From Mucilaginibacter frigoritolerans (GTDB taxonomy: Bacteria > Bacteroidota > Bacteroidia > Sphingobacteriales > Sphingobacteriaceae), in assembly GCF_007830615.1 (NCBI RefSeq), contig NZ_VLLI01000008.1:186001-250000 (forward strand): a stretch of DNA of 64,000 nucleotides, read 5' to 3'. Both the position numbers and the translations under genes were made by a program. The notes below the pieces were generated by a model. That model was given only the letters and a program-made list of their open reading frames with translations. It made no database searches and had not been told where the DNA came from. This document shows, piece after piece, positions 17,786 to 27,431 of this stretch. Each line of letters opens with the position of its first letter. The first letter of the stretch is position 1.

Positions 17786-17830
17786 TTTAATGTGCTAATG
17801 TGCGAATTTCAAATGTGAAGATCGAATTTT
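17786..17830. repeat. ATGTGCGAATTT-like spacer unit between the two fabH genes
   Basis: GCTAATGTGCGAATTTCAAAT at 17794-17814 matches the unit upstream of accB at 18 of 21 positions and is followed by another partial copy (GTGAAGATCGAATTT). It sits just upstream of fabH copy 1 on the minus strand, in the 116-base spacer. Confidence 0.45.
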
Positions 17831-17851
17831 TTTAGAAATCGTTACCTCTTT

Positions 17852-18841
17852 TTAGTATGCCCACTTCAAATAAATTGATCCCCAGGTAAATCCTCCTCCA
17901 AAGGCGGCTAGTATTAAAGTATCGCCTTTTTTGAATTTGTTTTCCCATTCCCATAAGCATAGGGGCAATGTTCCGTTGGTGGTATTGCCATAACGCTCAA
18001 TATTTATAACTACTTTATCATGGCTAACACCAGTACGTGTAGCGGTTGCATCAATAATGCGTTTGTTGGCCTGGTGTGGCACCAGCCATGTAATATCATC
18101 ATGGGTAAGGTTGTTGCGCTCCATTATTTCGGCAGCAACATCAGCCATATTGGTTACCGCAAATTTAAATACTGTTTTACCTTCCTGATAAATAGAGTGC
18201 TCATTGGCATCAATAGTAGCATGTGATGCAGGTTTTACTGATCCACCGGCTTCCTGGTAAAGAAAAGGGACACCTACACCATCGCTTTTTAATATCGAAT
18301 CAATAACACCGTTACCTTCATCATTTGGTTCAAGTAACACAGCACCGCAACCATCACCAAAAATAATACAGGTGGCACGGTCCTTATAATTTATTATCGA
18401 CGACATTTTATCGCCGCCAATTACCAATACTTTTTTGTGTTTACCGCTTTCGATGAATTGAGAACCGGTTGCCAGACCGAATAAGAAACCTGAGCAGGTA
18501 GCCTGCAAATCATATCCCCACGCATTTTTTGCGCCAATTTTTGCAGCCAGTATATTTGCCGTGGCCGGGAATACCCTATCGGGAGTTGATGTGCAGAAAA
18601 TAATCAGTTCAATTTCATCTGCACCGATACCGCGTTTCTTTAGTAACGCTTCAACCGCCGGAACGGCCATGTCAGATGTTCCAAGACCCTCACCCTTCAA
18701 TATCCTTCGCTCCTTGATACCCGTACGCGTGGTTATCCACTCATCATTAGTATCTACCATTGTTTCCAGCTCGTGATTGGTTAGTACATAATCAGGTACA
18801 TAGCCATGCACAGCTGTAATAGCAGCATGAATTTTATTCAT
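17852..18841 (-). CDS. fabH: Beta-ketoacyl-ACP synthase III, copy 2
   Basis: A 329-residue enzyme with the same catalytic triad (Cys116 in QATCSGF, His256, Asn286) as copy 1 and about 87 percent identity by direct count. It starts 12 bases after plsX and so is the copy tightly coupled to the plsX-rpmF unit. Substitutions relative to copy 1 include Ala115 to Thr next to the active cysteine and Ala165 to Cys in the FGDG loop. Both may be active with different acyl-CoA primers, or one may be a dosage copy. Confidence 0.95.
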   Translation of the reverse strand: MNKIHAAITAVHGYVPDYVLTNHELETMVDTNDEWITTRTGIKERRILKGEGLGTSDMAVPAVEALLKKRGIGADEIELIIFCTSTPDRVFPATANILAAKIGAKNAWGYDLQATCSGFLFGLATGSQFIESGKHKKVLVIGGDKMSSIINYKDRATCIIFGDGCGAVLLEPNDEGNGVIDSILKSDGVGVPFLYQEAGGSVKPASHATIDANEHSIYQEGKTVFKFAVTNMADVAAEIMERNNLTHDDITWLVPHQANKRIIDATATRTGVSHDKVVINIERYGNTTNGTLPLCLWEWENKFKKGDTLILAAFGGGFTWGSIYLKWAY

Positions 18842-18853
18842 TTATAATATTTT

Positions 18854-19792
18854 TTACTGGAAAGCCAGTTTTATTTTATCTACAAGGGCGCTTTCAACCA
18901 TGTTTTTTGATAAAAGCACCATGTTTTTAATCGCTTCAGGGCTTGATATACCATGCCCTACAACTACAGGAGCATTTACACCCAAAATAGGACTGCCTCC
19001 GTATTGCTCATAATTAAACCTGTCGAAAAACTCATCTTTAAGTCCCTTTTTCAGGGTTACTACGTAAAATGATTCGGCAAGTTTTAAAATAATATTGCCG
19101 GTAAATCCGTCGCAAACAATTACGTCGGCAAGGTCGCCAAACATATCGCGTCCTTCCACATTACCGGTAAAATTAATAAGGTTTGATTCTTTCATCAGCG
19201 GGTAGGTGGCCTGGCTAAGTATATTGCCTTTTTCCTCCTCCTCGCCTATATTCATAAGGGCAACCCTCGGATTTTGAACATTATAAACATGCTGCGCAAA
19301 TAAACTACCCAACACGCCAAATTGTACTAAAAACTCAGGTTTACAATCAGCATTGGCACCTACATCAATTAAAATACCTAAACCGCCTTTCAGTTTAGGT
19401 ATAATAGTTGTCATTGCAGGGCGTAAAACGCCTGGAATAGCTTTTACGCTGAATAGGGCACCAACAAGCATGGCACCGCTATTGCCGGCTGAAGAAAATG
19501 CAGCAATACTTCCTTCTTTAAGAAGTTTAAAACCTACAGAAATACTGGAATCGGGTTTTTGAACGATTGCCTTTGTAGGATGCTCGCCCATACCAATCAC
19601 TTCGGTTGTGTGTACAAACTCAAAATGATCCGGACTAACATTGTTTTCCTGAAGGATGCTGACAGCTTGTTCTTTATCGCCTATAAGTACCAGTTGCTGG
19701 CCTTCAGACAAAGCTTTATAAGCTTCAATTGCCCCTAAAACAGTTGCTTTGGGAGCGAAATCACCGCCCATAATATCTAAGCCAATCTTCAT
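18854..19792 (-). CDS. plsX: Phosphate acyltransferase PlsX
   Basis: A 312-residue enzyme that makes acyl-phosphate from acyl-ACP, the donor for PlsY in phospholipid synthesis. The family opening KIGLDIMGGDFAPKA, the segment SAGNSGAMLVGALF and the stretch VCDGFTGNIILKLAES are clear. Length is slightly shorter than E. coli PlsX (about 350), as often in Bacteroidota. It lies 15 bases after rpmF and 12 bases before fabH, the classical rpmF-plsX-fabH order. Confidence 0.96.
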   Translation of the reverse strand: MKIGLDIMGGDFAPKATVLGAIEAYKALSEGQQLVLIGDKEQAVSILQENNVSPDHFEFVHTTEVIGMGEHPTKAIVQKPDSSISVGFKLLKEGSIAAFSSAGNSGAMLVGALFSVKAIPGVLRPAMTTIIPKLKGGLGILIDVGANADCKPEFLVQFGVLGSLFAQHVYNVQNPRVALMNIGEEEEKGNILSQATYPLMKESNLINFTGNVEGRDMFGDLADVIVCDGFTGNIILKLAESFYVVTLKKGLKDEFFDRFNYEQYGGSPILGVNAPVVVGHGISSPEAIKNMVLLSKNMVESALVDKIKLAFQ

Positions 19793-19807
19793 TTCAGAAA
19801 ATTAAAC

Positions 19808-19999
19808 TTATGCTACAGCTGCTTTCTCTATCAGTAATTTACCGTTGTAGTAAACGTTACCATCAACAGTGTAAGCTCTGTGCGGTAAGTGCACTGCGCC
19901 AGTAAGTTTGCATGTAGTTAAAGTAGGAGCAACAGCTTTGTCATGTGTTCTGCGCTTATCTCTTCTTGATTTGGATATTTTACGTTTTGGATGTGGCAT
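19808..19999 (-). CDS. rpmF: 50S ribosomal protein L32
   Basis: A 63-residue basic protein of the large ribosomal subunit, opening with MPHPKRKISKSRRDKRR. Zinc-ribbon L32 has four cysteines; this protein has one (TTCKLTG), so it is the zinc-free form usual in Bacteroidota. It is placed between DUF177 and plsX with gaps of 15 and 20 bases, the conserved arrangement that ties ribosome and membrane synthesis together. Confidence 0.95.
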   Translation of the reverse strand: MPHPKRKISKSRRDKRRTHDKAVAPTLTTCKLTGAVHLPHRAYTVDGNVYYNGKLLIEKAAVA

Positions 20000-20019
20000 A
20001 AATCCTGTTTTTTAATAAT

Positions 20020-20547
20020 TCATTTAAATTTTTTGAGAGCATCCCACCGTGGGTCTGTTTTCTCTTCCTGTTCTTCTTCTGTACCTGCTGAAAGTTTGTT
20101 TAAACTCTCCAGCGTTTCTTTATCACAATAGGGAGTATTTCCCTCGTTGTCGCAAACCGTTATAAAAGGAATAGCAACATTTATATATTCGTAAATCAAC
20201 CCGGCTATATTGATCTCATGATCATTTTTAGATAGGGTGATGATCTCTTCATCTTCATCAATTGCCTCTTCACTAAACTTTGCCACCTGCTGCTCGCGAA
20301 TATCCACCTGTTGCGGATACGGTGCCAAACACCTGTCGCAATTTGCATCTATTGTTCCGGTAATTTGAAAGTTCAGGATAATCATTGTCTCCTGTTTTTC
20401 CAGTTCAACCTGGCATTTCAAATTTGCTTTTTTCACCAGCGAGTATTCAAACGCATCAAAAAAAGCATTGTCAACAATAAATTCAAACTGGTGCTTACCC
20501 AGCTTGAGGCCAGTAAAAGGAATCGAATAATTTCTTAGCGATTTCAA
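20020..20547 (-). CDS. DUF177/YceD-type protein
   Basis: A 175-residue protein of the YceD (DUF177) family, encoded before rpmF in most bacteria and linked in plants and E. coli to 23S rRNA or L32 accumulation. The metal-like cysteines CDRC and CDNEGNTPYC are visible. No ATG suits the N-terminus; a TTG at 20547 gives LKSLRNYSIPFTGLKLG, which fits relatives, while another TTG at 20568 would add seven residues. The end is acidic and rich in Glu (GTEEEQEEKTDPRWDAL). It is the first gene of the lipid operon. Confidence 0.82.
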   Translation of the reverse strand: MKSLRNYSIPFTGLKLGKHQFEFIVDNAFFDAFEYSLVKKANLKCQVELEKQETMIILNFQITGTIDANCDRCLAPYPQQVDIREQQVAKFSEEAIDEDEEIITLSKNDHEINIAGLIYEYINVAIPFITVCDNEGNTPYCDKETLESLNKLSAGTEEEQEEKTDPRWDALKKFK

Positions 20548-20649
20548 TGAGCAACAATTAGCCCGCAAATGTAAGGATATTTATGATAATTGAAAAGTGT
20601 TTTTTAAAATAGGTTTTTAGCAATTTTTGAGGGTATAAAAAACCTCATA

Positions 20650-20690
20650 AAATCAAAAAGCCGACGCGTTTAACGTCGGCTTTTTGATTT
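20650..20690. terminator. Strong terminator after the SusC/SusD operon
   Basis: A perfect 17-bp stem (20650-20666 with 20674-20690) with a 7-base loop, core CCGACG/CGTCGG, flanked by A and T runs on both sides. It lies 13 bases beyond the SusD stop on the minus strand, and upstream of the DUF177 start, so it insulates the lipid genes from SusC/SusD transcription. Confidence 0.85.
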
Positions 20691-20702
20691 AGATTGAAAA
20701 GG

Positions 20703-22301
20703 TTATGGTACCAATGGATTTACATCCCACCATAATCTGGTGCCTCCGTTATCGGGGCCTCCAAGTTCCTGGACACCAGTGGCAACACCTTTAGGGTTAG
20801 TAGAATTTTCATCAGCAGCAAAGGGGATACGTTTTACAAATGAGGTTGTACTAATTAGACCACCACTGTTATTTACTACCACAGGGAATAATTTCGGATA
20901 ACCGGTTCTTCTGAAATCGCACCATGCTTCTTCGCCATCTGGATAAATAGCTAGCCATTTTTGGGTAATGATCCTTTGCAGGTTATGCTCAAAAGAATCT
21001 CCACTATTCCAGGCGATACTGATGTTGTTTAAGTATGGATTACCGGCTGGCACATTATTAGTAGAGTTAGTAGGGTCAACGTAAGGAGCTGCGGTTGCTG
21101 TTGTGTTAGTAAGATATCCGCTAGGCATACTAACACCCTTTTCCTGAAAAGAAAGGGCCACACCTTGTTCGTAGAAGGATTGTGCAGTACCTCCACCCAT
21201 ATTCCATCCACGCAACGCGCCTTCGGCTCTTAAAAAGTAGCTTTCTGATGCTACCATTATTTGCAAAGCACTAGTTGATTGTACATTTAACAAAGAAAAA
21301 CCGGCATATTCAGCAGTGGTGATATTCTGCCCCTGGCGAATACCTTCATACTTGCCATCGTATGATGATGGAAGAAAATAAGCAGTTTCTCGTGGGTCGT
21401 TATAACCTTCAATAATTGATTTCATGGCAGCACTCATACTTATATCACCATATGCATTTGTGATGTTCCATAACGGGTTTTGATAGCTTAAACCATTTAC
21501 CATGTTTAAATAAGCATCATCGGCAACGGTGCTTAATAACCCGTTTGGATCAGCTACCGCTTTTTCAGCTTGTGCCTGTGCAGTGGTTGGGTCAGCATAT
21601 ACAATACGCATTGCTAAACGAAGCCTTAACGTATTGGCAAACTTAAGCCACTGTTTGTAGTCACCAGCATAAATCATGTCAAATGGTTTAAAAGGTGTTT
21701 GCCCCGGGTAGGTTTTTACAAATGCTGTAAGTGTATTTACCGCAGTATCCAATTCAGTGAAAAATCTGGTGTATATATCTTTCTGACTATCATACGGTAC
21801 GAAAAATGCGTTGCTTCCATATTTTGAATAAGGCATTGGCCCATATTGATCCGTTACACGGTGCATGCCCTCAACTTTCAGAATCAAGGCCATCGCAACA
21901 AAGTGCTGAGCCTGTGGGCCTGCATTTTTTCTAATCTGCACCCAATTATTCATGATATGCTGATTCCCAAGATCGAACATCTCGTTGTTCCAGTCTGACC
22001 GCATGAAGTAGTTGGTGTTATTATTGCCAAATCCGTCATCCGGAGACATCATATAGCCGGAAAATACATCCGCATTCAAATTCTGCTGAACCTGATAGTT
22101 ATAATCAGTTATATTGAAAATGTTTTCTTCCATATCCGGAAAAAAACCACCAGTTGATTGTTGATCACCAGCAGCCTGGCTTTGGGTTACTTTACTTGGG
22201 TCTGTATTTAGGGCTTGAAAGTCTTTTGTGCAAGAACTTATTGCAAACAGGCCCAAAATGCCTGTCAATAATAGCCAGCTCTTTTTATATGTCTTTTTCA
22301 T
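20703..22301 (-). CDS. SusD/RagB-type outer-membrane lipoprotein
   Basis: A 532-residue surface lipoprotein with a signal peptide and lipobox AISSC (Cys24), followed by TKDFQALNTDPSKVTQ, typical of the SusD-like_2 group. These proteins form a lid over the SusC channel and capture the ligand. The rest is the expected helical TPR-like fold (MRIVYADPTTAQAQAEKAV, AYFLPSSYDG). It follows the SusC gene by 22 bases. No glycosidase or peptidase gene is in the operon, so the ligand cannot be named; many members of this group import peptides or small compounds. Confidence 0.9.
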   Translation of the reverse strand: MKKTYKKSWLLLTGILGLFAISSCTKDFQALNTDPSKVTQSQAAGDQQSTGGFFPDMEENIFNITDYNYQVQQNLNADVFSGYMMSPDDGFGNNNTNYFMRSDWNNEMFDLGNQHIMNNWVQIRKNAGPQAQHFVAMALILKVEGMHRVTDQYGPMPYSKYGSNAFFVPYDSQKDIYTRFFTELDTAVNTLTAFVKTYPGQTPFKPFDMIYAGDYKQWLKFANTLRLRLAMRIVYADPTTAQAQAEKAVADPNGLLSTVADDAYLNMVNGLSYQNPLWNITNAYGDISMSAAMKSIIEGYNDPRETAYFLPSSYDGKYEGIRQGQNITTAEYAGFSLLNVQSTSALQIMVASESYFLRAEGALRGWNMGGGTAQSFYEQGVALSFQEKGVSMPSGYLTNTTATAAPYVDPTNSTNNVPAGNPYLNNISIAWNSGDSFEHNLQRIITQKWLAIYPDGEEAWCDFRRTGYPKLFPVVVNNSGGLISTTSFVKRIPFAADENSTNPKGVATGVQELGGPDNGGTRLWWDVNPLVP

Positions 22302-22323
22302 ATTAATAATATTATTATTCGTT

Positions 22324-25300
22324 TTAAAATTTCGCTGATATATTGAAACCTAATTGCCTTGTGCTCGGTTGACCGAACAGATCAATACCCTGAAGAGTAT
22401 TATCGGTTGATAAAGTTGTCTCCGGATCATAAGGGGCTTTCAGGTAAAAGAAGAACAAATTACGACCAGTGAAAGCAATGCGGATATTTTGTATTTTATT
22501 GTTAAATACAGTGCCAGGAATAGTATAACCTAAAGATGCCTCCCTTAAGCGAATGTTTGTAGCTGAATAGGCATACTCAGCTAATGCGCCCTCTCGGCCA
22601 CCAGCCAGATTGTAATAGGTTTGGGCATTTATTCTTGTTCCATTAATTAAAACGCCGCCATTATCCCTTGCCGTTGCCGATGCTTGTGATACGCCGTAAA
22701 GATCTAAATAAGCCTGAGTCATATCTACTACCTCGCCGCCAAAACGTCCGTCTATAGTAAAGGCTAGATCAAATCTCTTATATCTAAAGGAGTTGGTCCA
22801 TCCTAATAAGAAATTTGGATTTGGATTACCAACATCAACAAATTCATTAGCATTATTAATTAATTGTGGAAGACCATTAGTCAGGATTATTTTTCCACTT
22901 GCATCCTTTTGAAAATCATTTGCATAAATTTCACCAAATGGCTTGCCCACAACAGCCTCTGTTTGGTAAGAATTAAATGAATTAAGGAAGGTAAATTCAT
23001 TAATAACATTTGGTGTACCACTTGAGTTATCAGTATATAATGCCAATACCTTATTTCGGTTTAATGAAAAAGTAACATTTGAGGTCCATCTTAAATCACT
23101 GCCAATAATCCCATTATAACCTAAACTGCCTTCAAATCCTTCATTTTTAACATTCCCACCGTTTATATACTGGGTTTTATAACCACCTGACGCTGCAGTT
23201 GTAGCTACATTAAATAATTGATTATAAGTATTGGTATGATAATAGGTTGCATCAAAAGTAATGTGGTCGTTTATGAAACGCCATTCCATACCCGCTTCAA
23301 ATGAATGGGTAATTTCAGGTTTCAATGTTGAAAGTGGTTTGGTAAGATTTAAATCAGGAAAAGCGTTGCTTACGGTATATTGCGCAGGCGTACTCACAAA
23401 TGATGGAATGCTATTTCCTACGTCAGTATAAGAAACACGGATTTTGCTATAACTGATAAAATCAGGCATTTTAAACATGCTGCTTAGTATGCTACTCAAA
23501 CCTACAGACGGATAAAAGAAAGAATCGCTTTGTGTATATGCTAAAGCAGATGACCAATCGCTACGTCCCGTAATATCCAGATATAAGAATTTTTTATAAC
23601 CAAAATCGAAACTCGCTAAAAGTGATTGAGTTTGATTTTCAGTTTTGTTGATTTGGTTAAAAGGGTTAGATGTTCCGGTTACAAGAAGGTTGCTTACATT
23701 AAAATAATTAGGAACGTTACCTAAGTGGCCACCGAAACCAAGCGAGCTATTTTGATTGTCCTGGATAATAGCACCAAGCGTACCGTTAAAGCTAAAATCG
23801 TGTGATAAATCTTTATTCGCATTCAATAATAAATCGCCATAAACCTGGTTTTGGCCACTTGAACTATAGTTATACCCTCCGGTAGAGCTTGCAAATAATT
23901 CAGCTGTACCTGCATACAGTTCCTGACTGCTGGTTTGATCAGCTTTATCAAGTTTTACACGTCCTTGTAAGTTTAACCAACTGTTAAAGTCATATTTAGC
24001 AGTTACCGAAGCCAATAAGCGATTTAAGCCCTGTGTAGTAGGGTTTTTGTTTTGTATCCAATACGGGTTTTGAAGATCATCAGCAGAACCACCACCATTA
24101 TAAGGAATAATCCAGTTTGGAACATAGACGTCACGAACCGGATCAATGTATTCATAATTTTTATACTGGTTAAAGTCCGTACCTCTAGGGAATAAATAAA
24201 TACTGGTTAAAGGATTGAAATAGGTACCGGATATAGGGCGATTATCAGTGTTCTGAAAAATGTAATTCGCACTCAGATCGATAGTCATTTTATCATTTAA
24301 CGCTTTAGAAGTATTTCGGAAGGTGATATTATTTCTGGTAAAGATGTTGCCTGGCTCTATTCCGTCTGCATGGGTATTTGCATAAGAAATGTATGTCTGA
24401 TTTTTTTCAGTACCAGTGCTTAGCGTAAATGAATTGATGGTGCTTACGCCGGTATTAAAATACGAAGCCGGGTTTAAATTTGGAGTACCGGCAGATTGCC
24501 TGGCACCATAAGAATTTAACGATGCAATATTTGAAGTATCAGCATCACCCCGCCCATATTCGTTTTGCAATTTGGGTAATAAAACTGCCTTATCAAAAGT
24601 AGTATTTGAATTAAAAGTGACAGTGGTTTTGCCTGCCTTGCCTTTTTTTGTAGTTATCATTATAACTCCATTTGCTGCTTGACTTCCATATAAAGCAGAA
24701 GCAGAAGCACCTTTTAGCACACTGATGCTTTCAATATCATCGGGGTTAATGTTAGAGATACCATCTCCGCCATCTGCCCCGTATGAAAACACACCGGTTG
24801 GTTGGGTGCTGGTAAGTGGGTTTAGTGGAACTCCATCCACAACGTATAACACGTTACTACTTCCATAAATAGATTTGTTACCTCTTAATACTACCTTGGT
24901 TGAACCACCGGCACCTGATGAGCTGGAGGTTATCTGCAAACCAGATACTTTACCATCCAAACTGTTCACAAAACTTGGATCTTTTGCTACTTCCAGTTCT
25001 TTACCAGCAATAGTTTGTTGATCATAACTCAAAGAAGCTGAAGTTTTTTTCAATCCCAATGCTGTTACTACTACTTCGTTCAAAGCGTTTGAGTTGGATT
25101 TTAAAACCACATTAATAGTGGTTTCGCTGCCAACCGTTACTTCTTTGGTAGAGTAACCGATATAGGTAAACGTTAAAACATCACCGGGAGCAGCGTCTAA
25201 AGTATATTTTCCATCAATATCTGTCTGGATGCCTTTGGTTGTCCCTTTAATACTCACGCTAACACCAATTAATGGCATACCGGTAGTATCTTTTACCACA

Positions 25301-25662
25301 CCGTGAATGGTTTGAAATGCCTTTGATGAATTATCATTGGCAGTTACAATCAATTTGTTCTTGATTAAAGAAAAATGCAAACCGGTTTGATCTGTAATTT
25401 CTGCCAGTACTTGTTCAACCGGTAAATTTTTACAGTTGATTGAAACCAATTTTTTACTGCCGAATTCGTTGCGGTCATAATGTACATCAAGACCCGTTTG
25501 CTGACTTAAACTGGCCAATACATCAACCAGGGGCTTTTTAACAACATTAATGGTTAATGTTGTACCCTGGTCTGCAGGGGTTTCGGGTTGCGCAGTGAGG
25601 CCAACCGGGGCCAACAGTACTGCAATGCAACAGATTTTTAAGAAAAGTAAATTAATTTTCAT
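22324..25662 (-). CDS. SusC/RagA TonB-dependent transporter with STN domain
   Basis: A 1112-residue outer-membrane importer. Order of parts: signal peptide (to about residue 25), STN domain (about 30-105, TLTINVVKKPLVDVLASLSQQTG), a carboxypeptidase-like beta domain (about 118-195, GVVKDTTGMPLIGVSVSIKG), the TonB plug (about 210-340, SVLKGASASALYGSQAANGVI), and a 22-strand barrel ending in FNISAKF. The STN domain is what lets such transporters signal to a FecR anti-sigma factor, which is encoded 20 bases upstream. Import is driven by TonB. The ligand is unknown. Confidence 0.93.
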   Translation of the reverse strand: MKINLLFLKICCIAVLLAPVGLTAQPETPADQGTTLTINVVKKPLVDVLASLSQQTGLDVHYDRNEFGSKKLVSINCKNLPVEQVLAEITDQTGLHFSLIKNKLIVTANDNSSKAFQTIHGVVKDTTGMPLIGVSVSIKGTTKGIQTDIDGKYTLDAAPGDVLTFTYIGYSTKEVTVGSETTINVVLKSNSNALNEVVVTALGLKKTSASLSYDQQTIAGKELEVAKDPSFVNSLDGKVSGLQITSSSSGAGGSTKVVLRGNKSIYGSSNVLYVVDGVPLNPLTSTQPTGVFSYGADGGDGISNINPDDIESISVLKGASASALYGSQAANGVIMITTKKGKAGKTTVTFNSNTTFDKAVLLPKLQNEYGRGDADTSNIASLNSYGARQSAGTPNLNPASYFNTGVSTINSFTLSTGTEKNQTYISYANTHADGIEPGNIFTRNNITFRNTSKALNDKMTIDLSANYIFQNTDNRPISGTYFNPLTSIYLFPRGTDFNQYKNYEYIDPVRDVYVPNWIIPYNGGGSADDLQNPYWIQNKNPTTQGLNRLLASVTAKYDFNSWLNLQGRVKLDKADQTSSQELYAGTAELFASSTGGYNYSSSGQNQVYGDLLLNANKDLSHDFSFNGTLGAIIQDNQNSSLGFGGHLGNVPNYFNVSNLLVTGTSNPFNQINKTENQTQSLLASFDFGYKKFLYLDITGRSDWSSALAYTQSDSFFYPSVGLSSILSSMFKMPDFISYSKIRVSYTDVGNSIPSFVSTPAQYTVSNAFPDLNLTKPLSTLKPEITHSFEAGMEWRFINDHITFDATYYHTNTYNQLFNVATTAASGGYKTQYINGGNVKNEGFEGSLGYNGIIGSDLRWTSNVTFSLNRNKVLALYTDNSSGTPNVINEFTFLNSFNSYQTEAVVGKPFGEIYANDFQKDASGKIILTNGLPQLINNANEFVDVGNPNPNFLLGWTNSFRYKRFDLAFTIDGRFGGEVVDMTQAYLDLYGVSQASATARDNGGVLINGTRINAQTYYNLAGGREGALAEYAYSATNIRLREASLGYTIPGTVFNNKIQNIRIAFTGRNLFFFYLKAPYDPETTLSTDNTLQGIDLFGQPSTRQLGFNISAKF

Positions 25663-25682
25663 ATTTAATTGAGGTTAGTTTG

Positions 25683-26684
25683 CTATTTAAGTGTTATGCT
25701 ATTTTTGTTGGTTGTATAAGAAACTCCTTCAGTAAGGCAAACTATTTTTAAGATGTCGGCTAGTTGCTCATCTTTAAAATCGCCGGTGTAACTCCAGTTT
25801 GTTCGTTTGCTGTTGTTGATGATAGTGACATTGAAGCGATTTTCAATGGTGTTAATCACTTCGTCCATGGATGCATTGCTAAAATTCAATACGCCGCTTT
25901 TCCAGGCAATAACAGGTGTTTCCTCTTTAAAACTTGATTTTACAAGGTTGCCTGATAATTTATTAAGTACTATCTGCTCATGTGGTAATAATATATTTGA
26001 TGTGTTTACTTTGTGGGTCGGATGCAGGTCGTCAATTCTGATTTTGCCGTGTATTAACGAAATGGATACTTTGTGCTCTTTTGCATAACTGCGTATATTA
26101 AAGGCTGTACCCAATGCAGTAGTGGCAAATTTGTTTGTGTAAACCGTAAATGGACTTGTTTTATCTTTGGCAACTTCAAATAGCGCCTCACCTTCGTCCA
26201 AGTAAACCGGACGCTTATGATTAGTGAATTTTTGGGGGTAACGGATAATGGTTGCAGCATCAAGAGTTATAATACTTCCATCGGGAAGTTTAACCTGATC
26301 GGTAATTCCTTTAGATGTTTTTATATAAACCCAACCATTAATTACCTGTTTTTCAACATGGGGCTGGTTAGCTAGTTGTTGTGAAGTGTGCTTTCTTAAA
26401 TAGGATGCGTAAATTATTGCCCCAGCACTGATAACAAACAATGCCGAAGCTGCGGCAGCCAACCAGTTATATTTGGGCCGTGGTTTAATAGCCGTTATTT
26501 TTAAGCGGCTATCAATTTGGGTTTTACTTATAACGAGTTGTTCCGAAATAAAATCATCATCATAAGTAAAAGCTTTACTGTTTTCTGTTTCAGCTAGCCA
26601 TTTTTCAATAATTCTCTTTTCTTCTGCAGAGCAGGTACCCATGCTGTACCTTTCAAGCAGGGTCTTAATTTGGTTAATATCCAA
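25683..26684 (-). CDS. FecR-type anti-sigma factor
   Basis: A 333-residue inner-membrane regulator. The N-terminal cytoplasmic part (about 1-70) would hold the sigma factor, one transmembrane helix lies at about 74-95 (WLAAAASALFVISAGAIIYA), and the periplasmic part has the FecR core (VKLPDGSIITLDAATIIRYP, ALFEVAKDKTSPFTVYT). The C-terminal DUF4974 segment (FSNASMDEVINTIENRFNV) is typical for Bacteroidota. It lies between the ECF sigma gene and SusC, so the signal path is ligand - SusC - FecR - sigma. Confidence 0.93.
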   Translation of the reverse strand: MDINQIKTLLERYSMGTCSAEEKRIIEKWLAETENSKAFTYDDDFISEQLVISKTQIDSRLKITAIKPRPKYNWLAAAASALFVISAGAIIYASYLRKHTSQQLANQPHVEKQVINGWVYIKTSKGITDQVKLPDGSIITLDAATIIRYPQKFTNHKRPVYLDEGEALFEVAKDKTSPFTVYTNKFATTALGTAFNIRSYAKEHKVSISLIHGKIRIDDLHPTHKVNTSNILLPHEQIVLNKLSGNLVKSSFKEETPVIAWKSGVLNFSNASMDEVINTIENRFNVTIINNSKRTNWSYTGDFKDEQLADILKIVCLTEGVSYTTNKNSITLK

Positions 26685-26751
26685 TTGGTCGTTTGGTTTG
26701 ATTGGTAGTCGAACAAAACGAAGGATGGTACTATCCGATTTTTAAATAAAT

Positions 26752-27336
26752 TTATTTAAATAAAAAGAGGGTGGTGAAAAGGAATAATATATCCACACTG
26801 ATATAGTTTACGCGCAGTAAACGAAGGGCTTTCGAAATCTGGTTTTTTACAGTTTGTGGCGATAAATTTGTTTTGGTGGCAATATCGCGGGTAGTTTGAT
26901 GTTCAAATCGACTTAGAATAAATATTTCCCGCATTCGTTCGGGCATATTATTAACTGCGGTTTCAATTTCCTGCAGTTTTTTTCTATTGTCAATTCTGTC
27001 TGTTATGGAGGATGGATCAACCATTAAATATCCGGCCAAATCAGCAAGATATCTTTGATATTTAACATCGTTGCGATAAATGTCGATAATTTTATAACGG
27101 GCAGCCTGATACAAATAGGCTTTTAAGGAAGTATTAATATTAAGCGATTCTCTTTTTTCCCATATGTTTACGAAAATATCTTGCAAAATATCATTGCATA
27201 GTTCGGAGTCCTTTAATTTTTGTAAAAGATAAATGTAAAGTGGTTTGCTGAAATTACTGTATAAAGTGTTAAAAGCTGAAATGTTATTTTTTTTCAGGCC
27301 CTCTAAAATTTCTTTTTCGCAACACTCAGTTAACAT
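26752..27336 (-). CDS. ECF RNA polymerase sigma factor
   Basis: A 194-residue extracytoplasmic-function sigma factor. Region 2 is seen at about 20-90 (DILQDIFVNIWEKRESL, AARYKIIDIYRN) and region 4 at about 125-180 (MPERMREIFILSRFEHQTTRDIATKTNLSPQTVKNQISKAL). The last 15 or so residues are strongly hydrophobic (VDILFLFTTLFLFK), an odd tail that might touch the membrane. It should drive the SusC/SusD genes after release from FecR. The FecR gene starts 67 bases downstream. Confidence 0.92.
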   Translation of the reverse strand: MLTECCEKEILEGLKKNNISAFNTLYSNFSKPLYIYLLQKLKDSELCNDILQDIFVNIWEKRESLNINTSLKAYLYQAARYKIIDIYRNDVKYQRYLADLAGYLMVDPSSITDRIDNRKKLQEIETAVNNMPERMREIFILSRFEHQTTRDIATKTNLSPQTVKNQISKALRLLRVNYISVDILFLFTTLFLFK

Positions 27337-27397
27337 TGGTAAATCAATGGTATAATGGCAATAAAGGTAAAAATTTTATAATGTGAATATAACAATA

Positions 27398-27431
27398 AAG
27401 GGTATAAAAATATTGATTTTTTTATACCCTT
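27398..27431 (-). terminator. Hairpin between pdxA and the ECF sigma gene
   Basis: A 13-bp perfect stem (27398-27410 with 27419-27431, core GGGTATAAAAA) with an 8-base loop lies 85 bases past the pdxA stop on the minus strand. It could terminate the pdxA transcript. A second inverted repeat (27443-27453 with 27486-27496, AAATACCTTTA) lies between it and pdxA. Confidence 0.5.
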
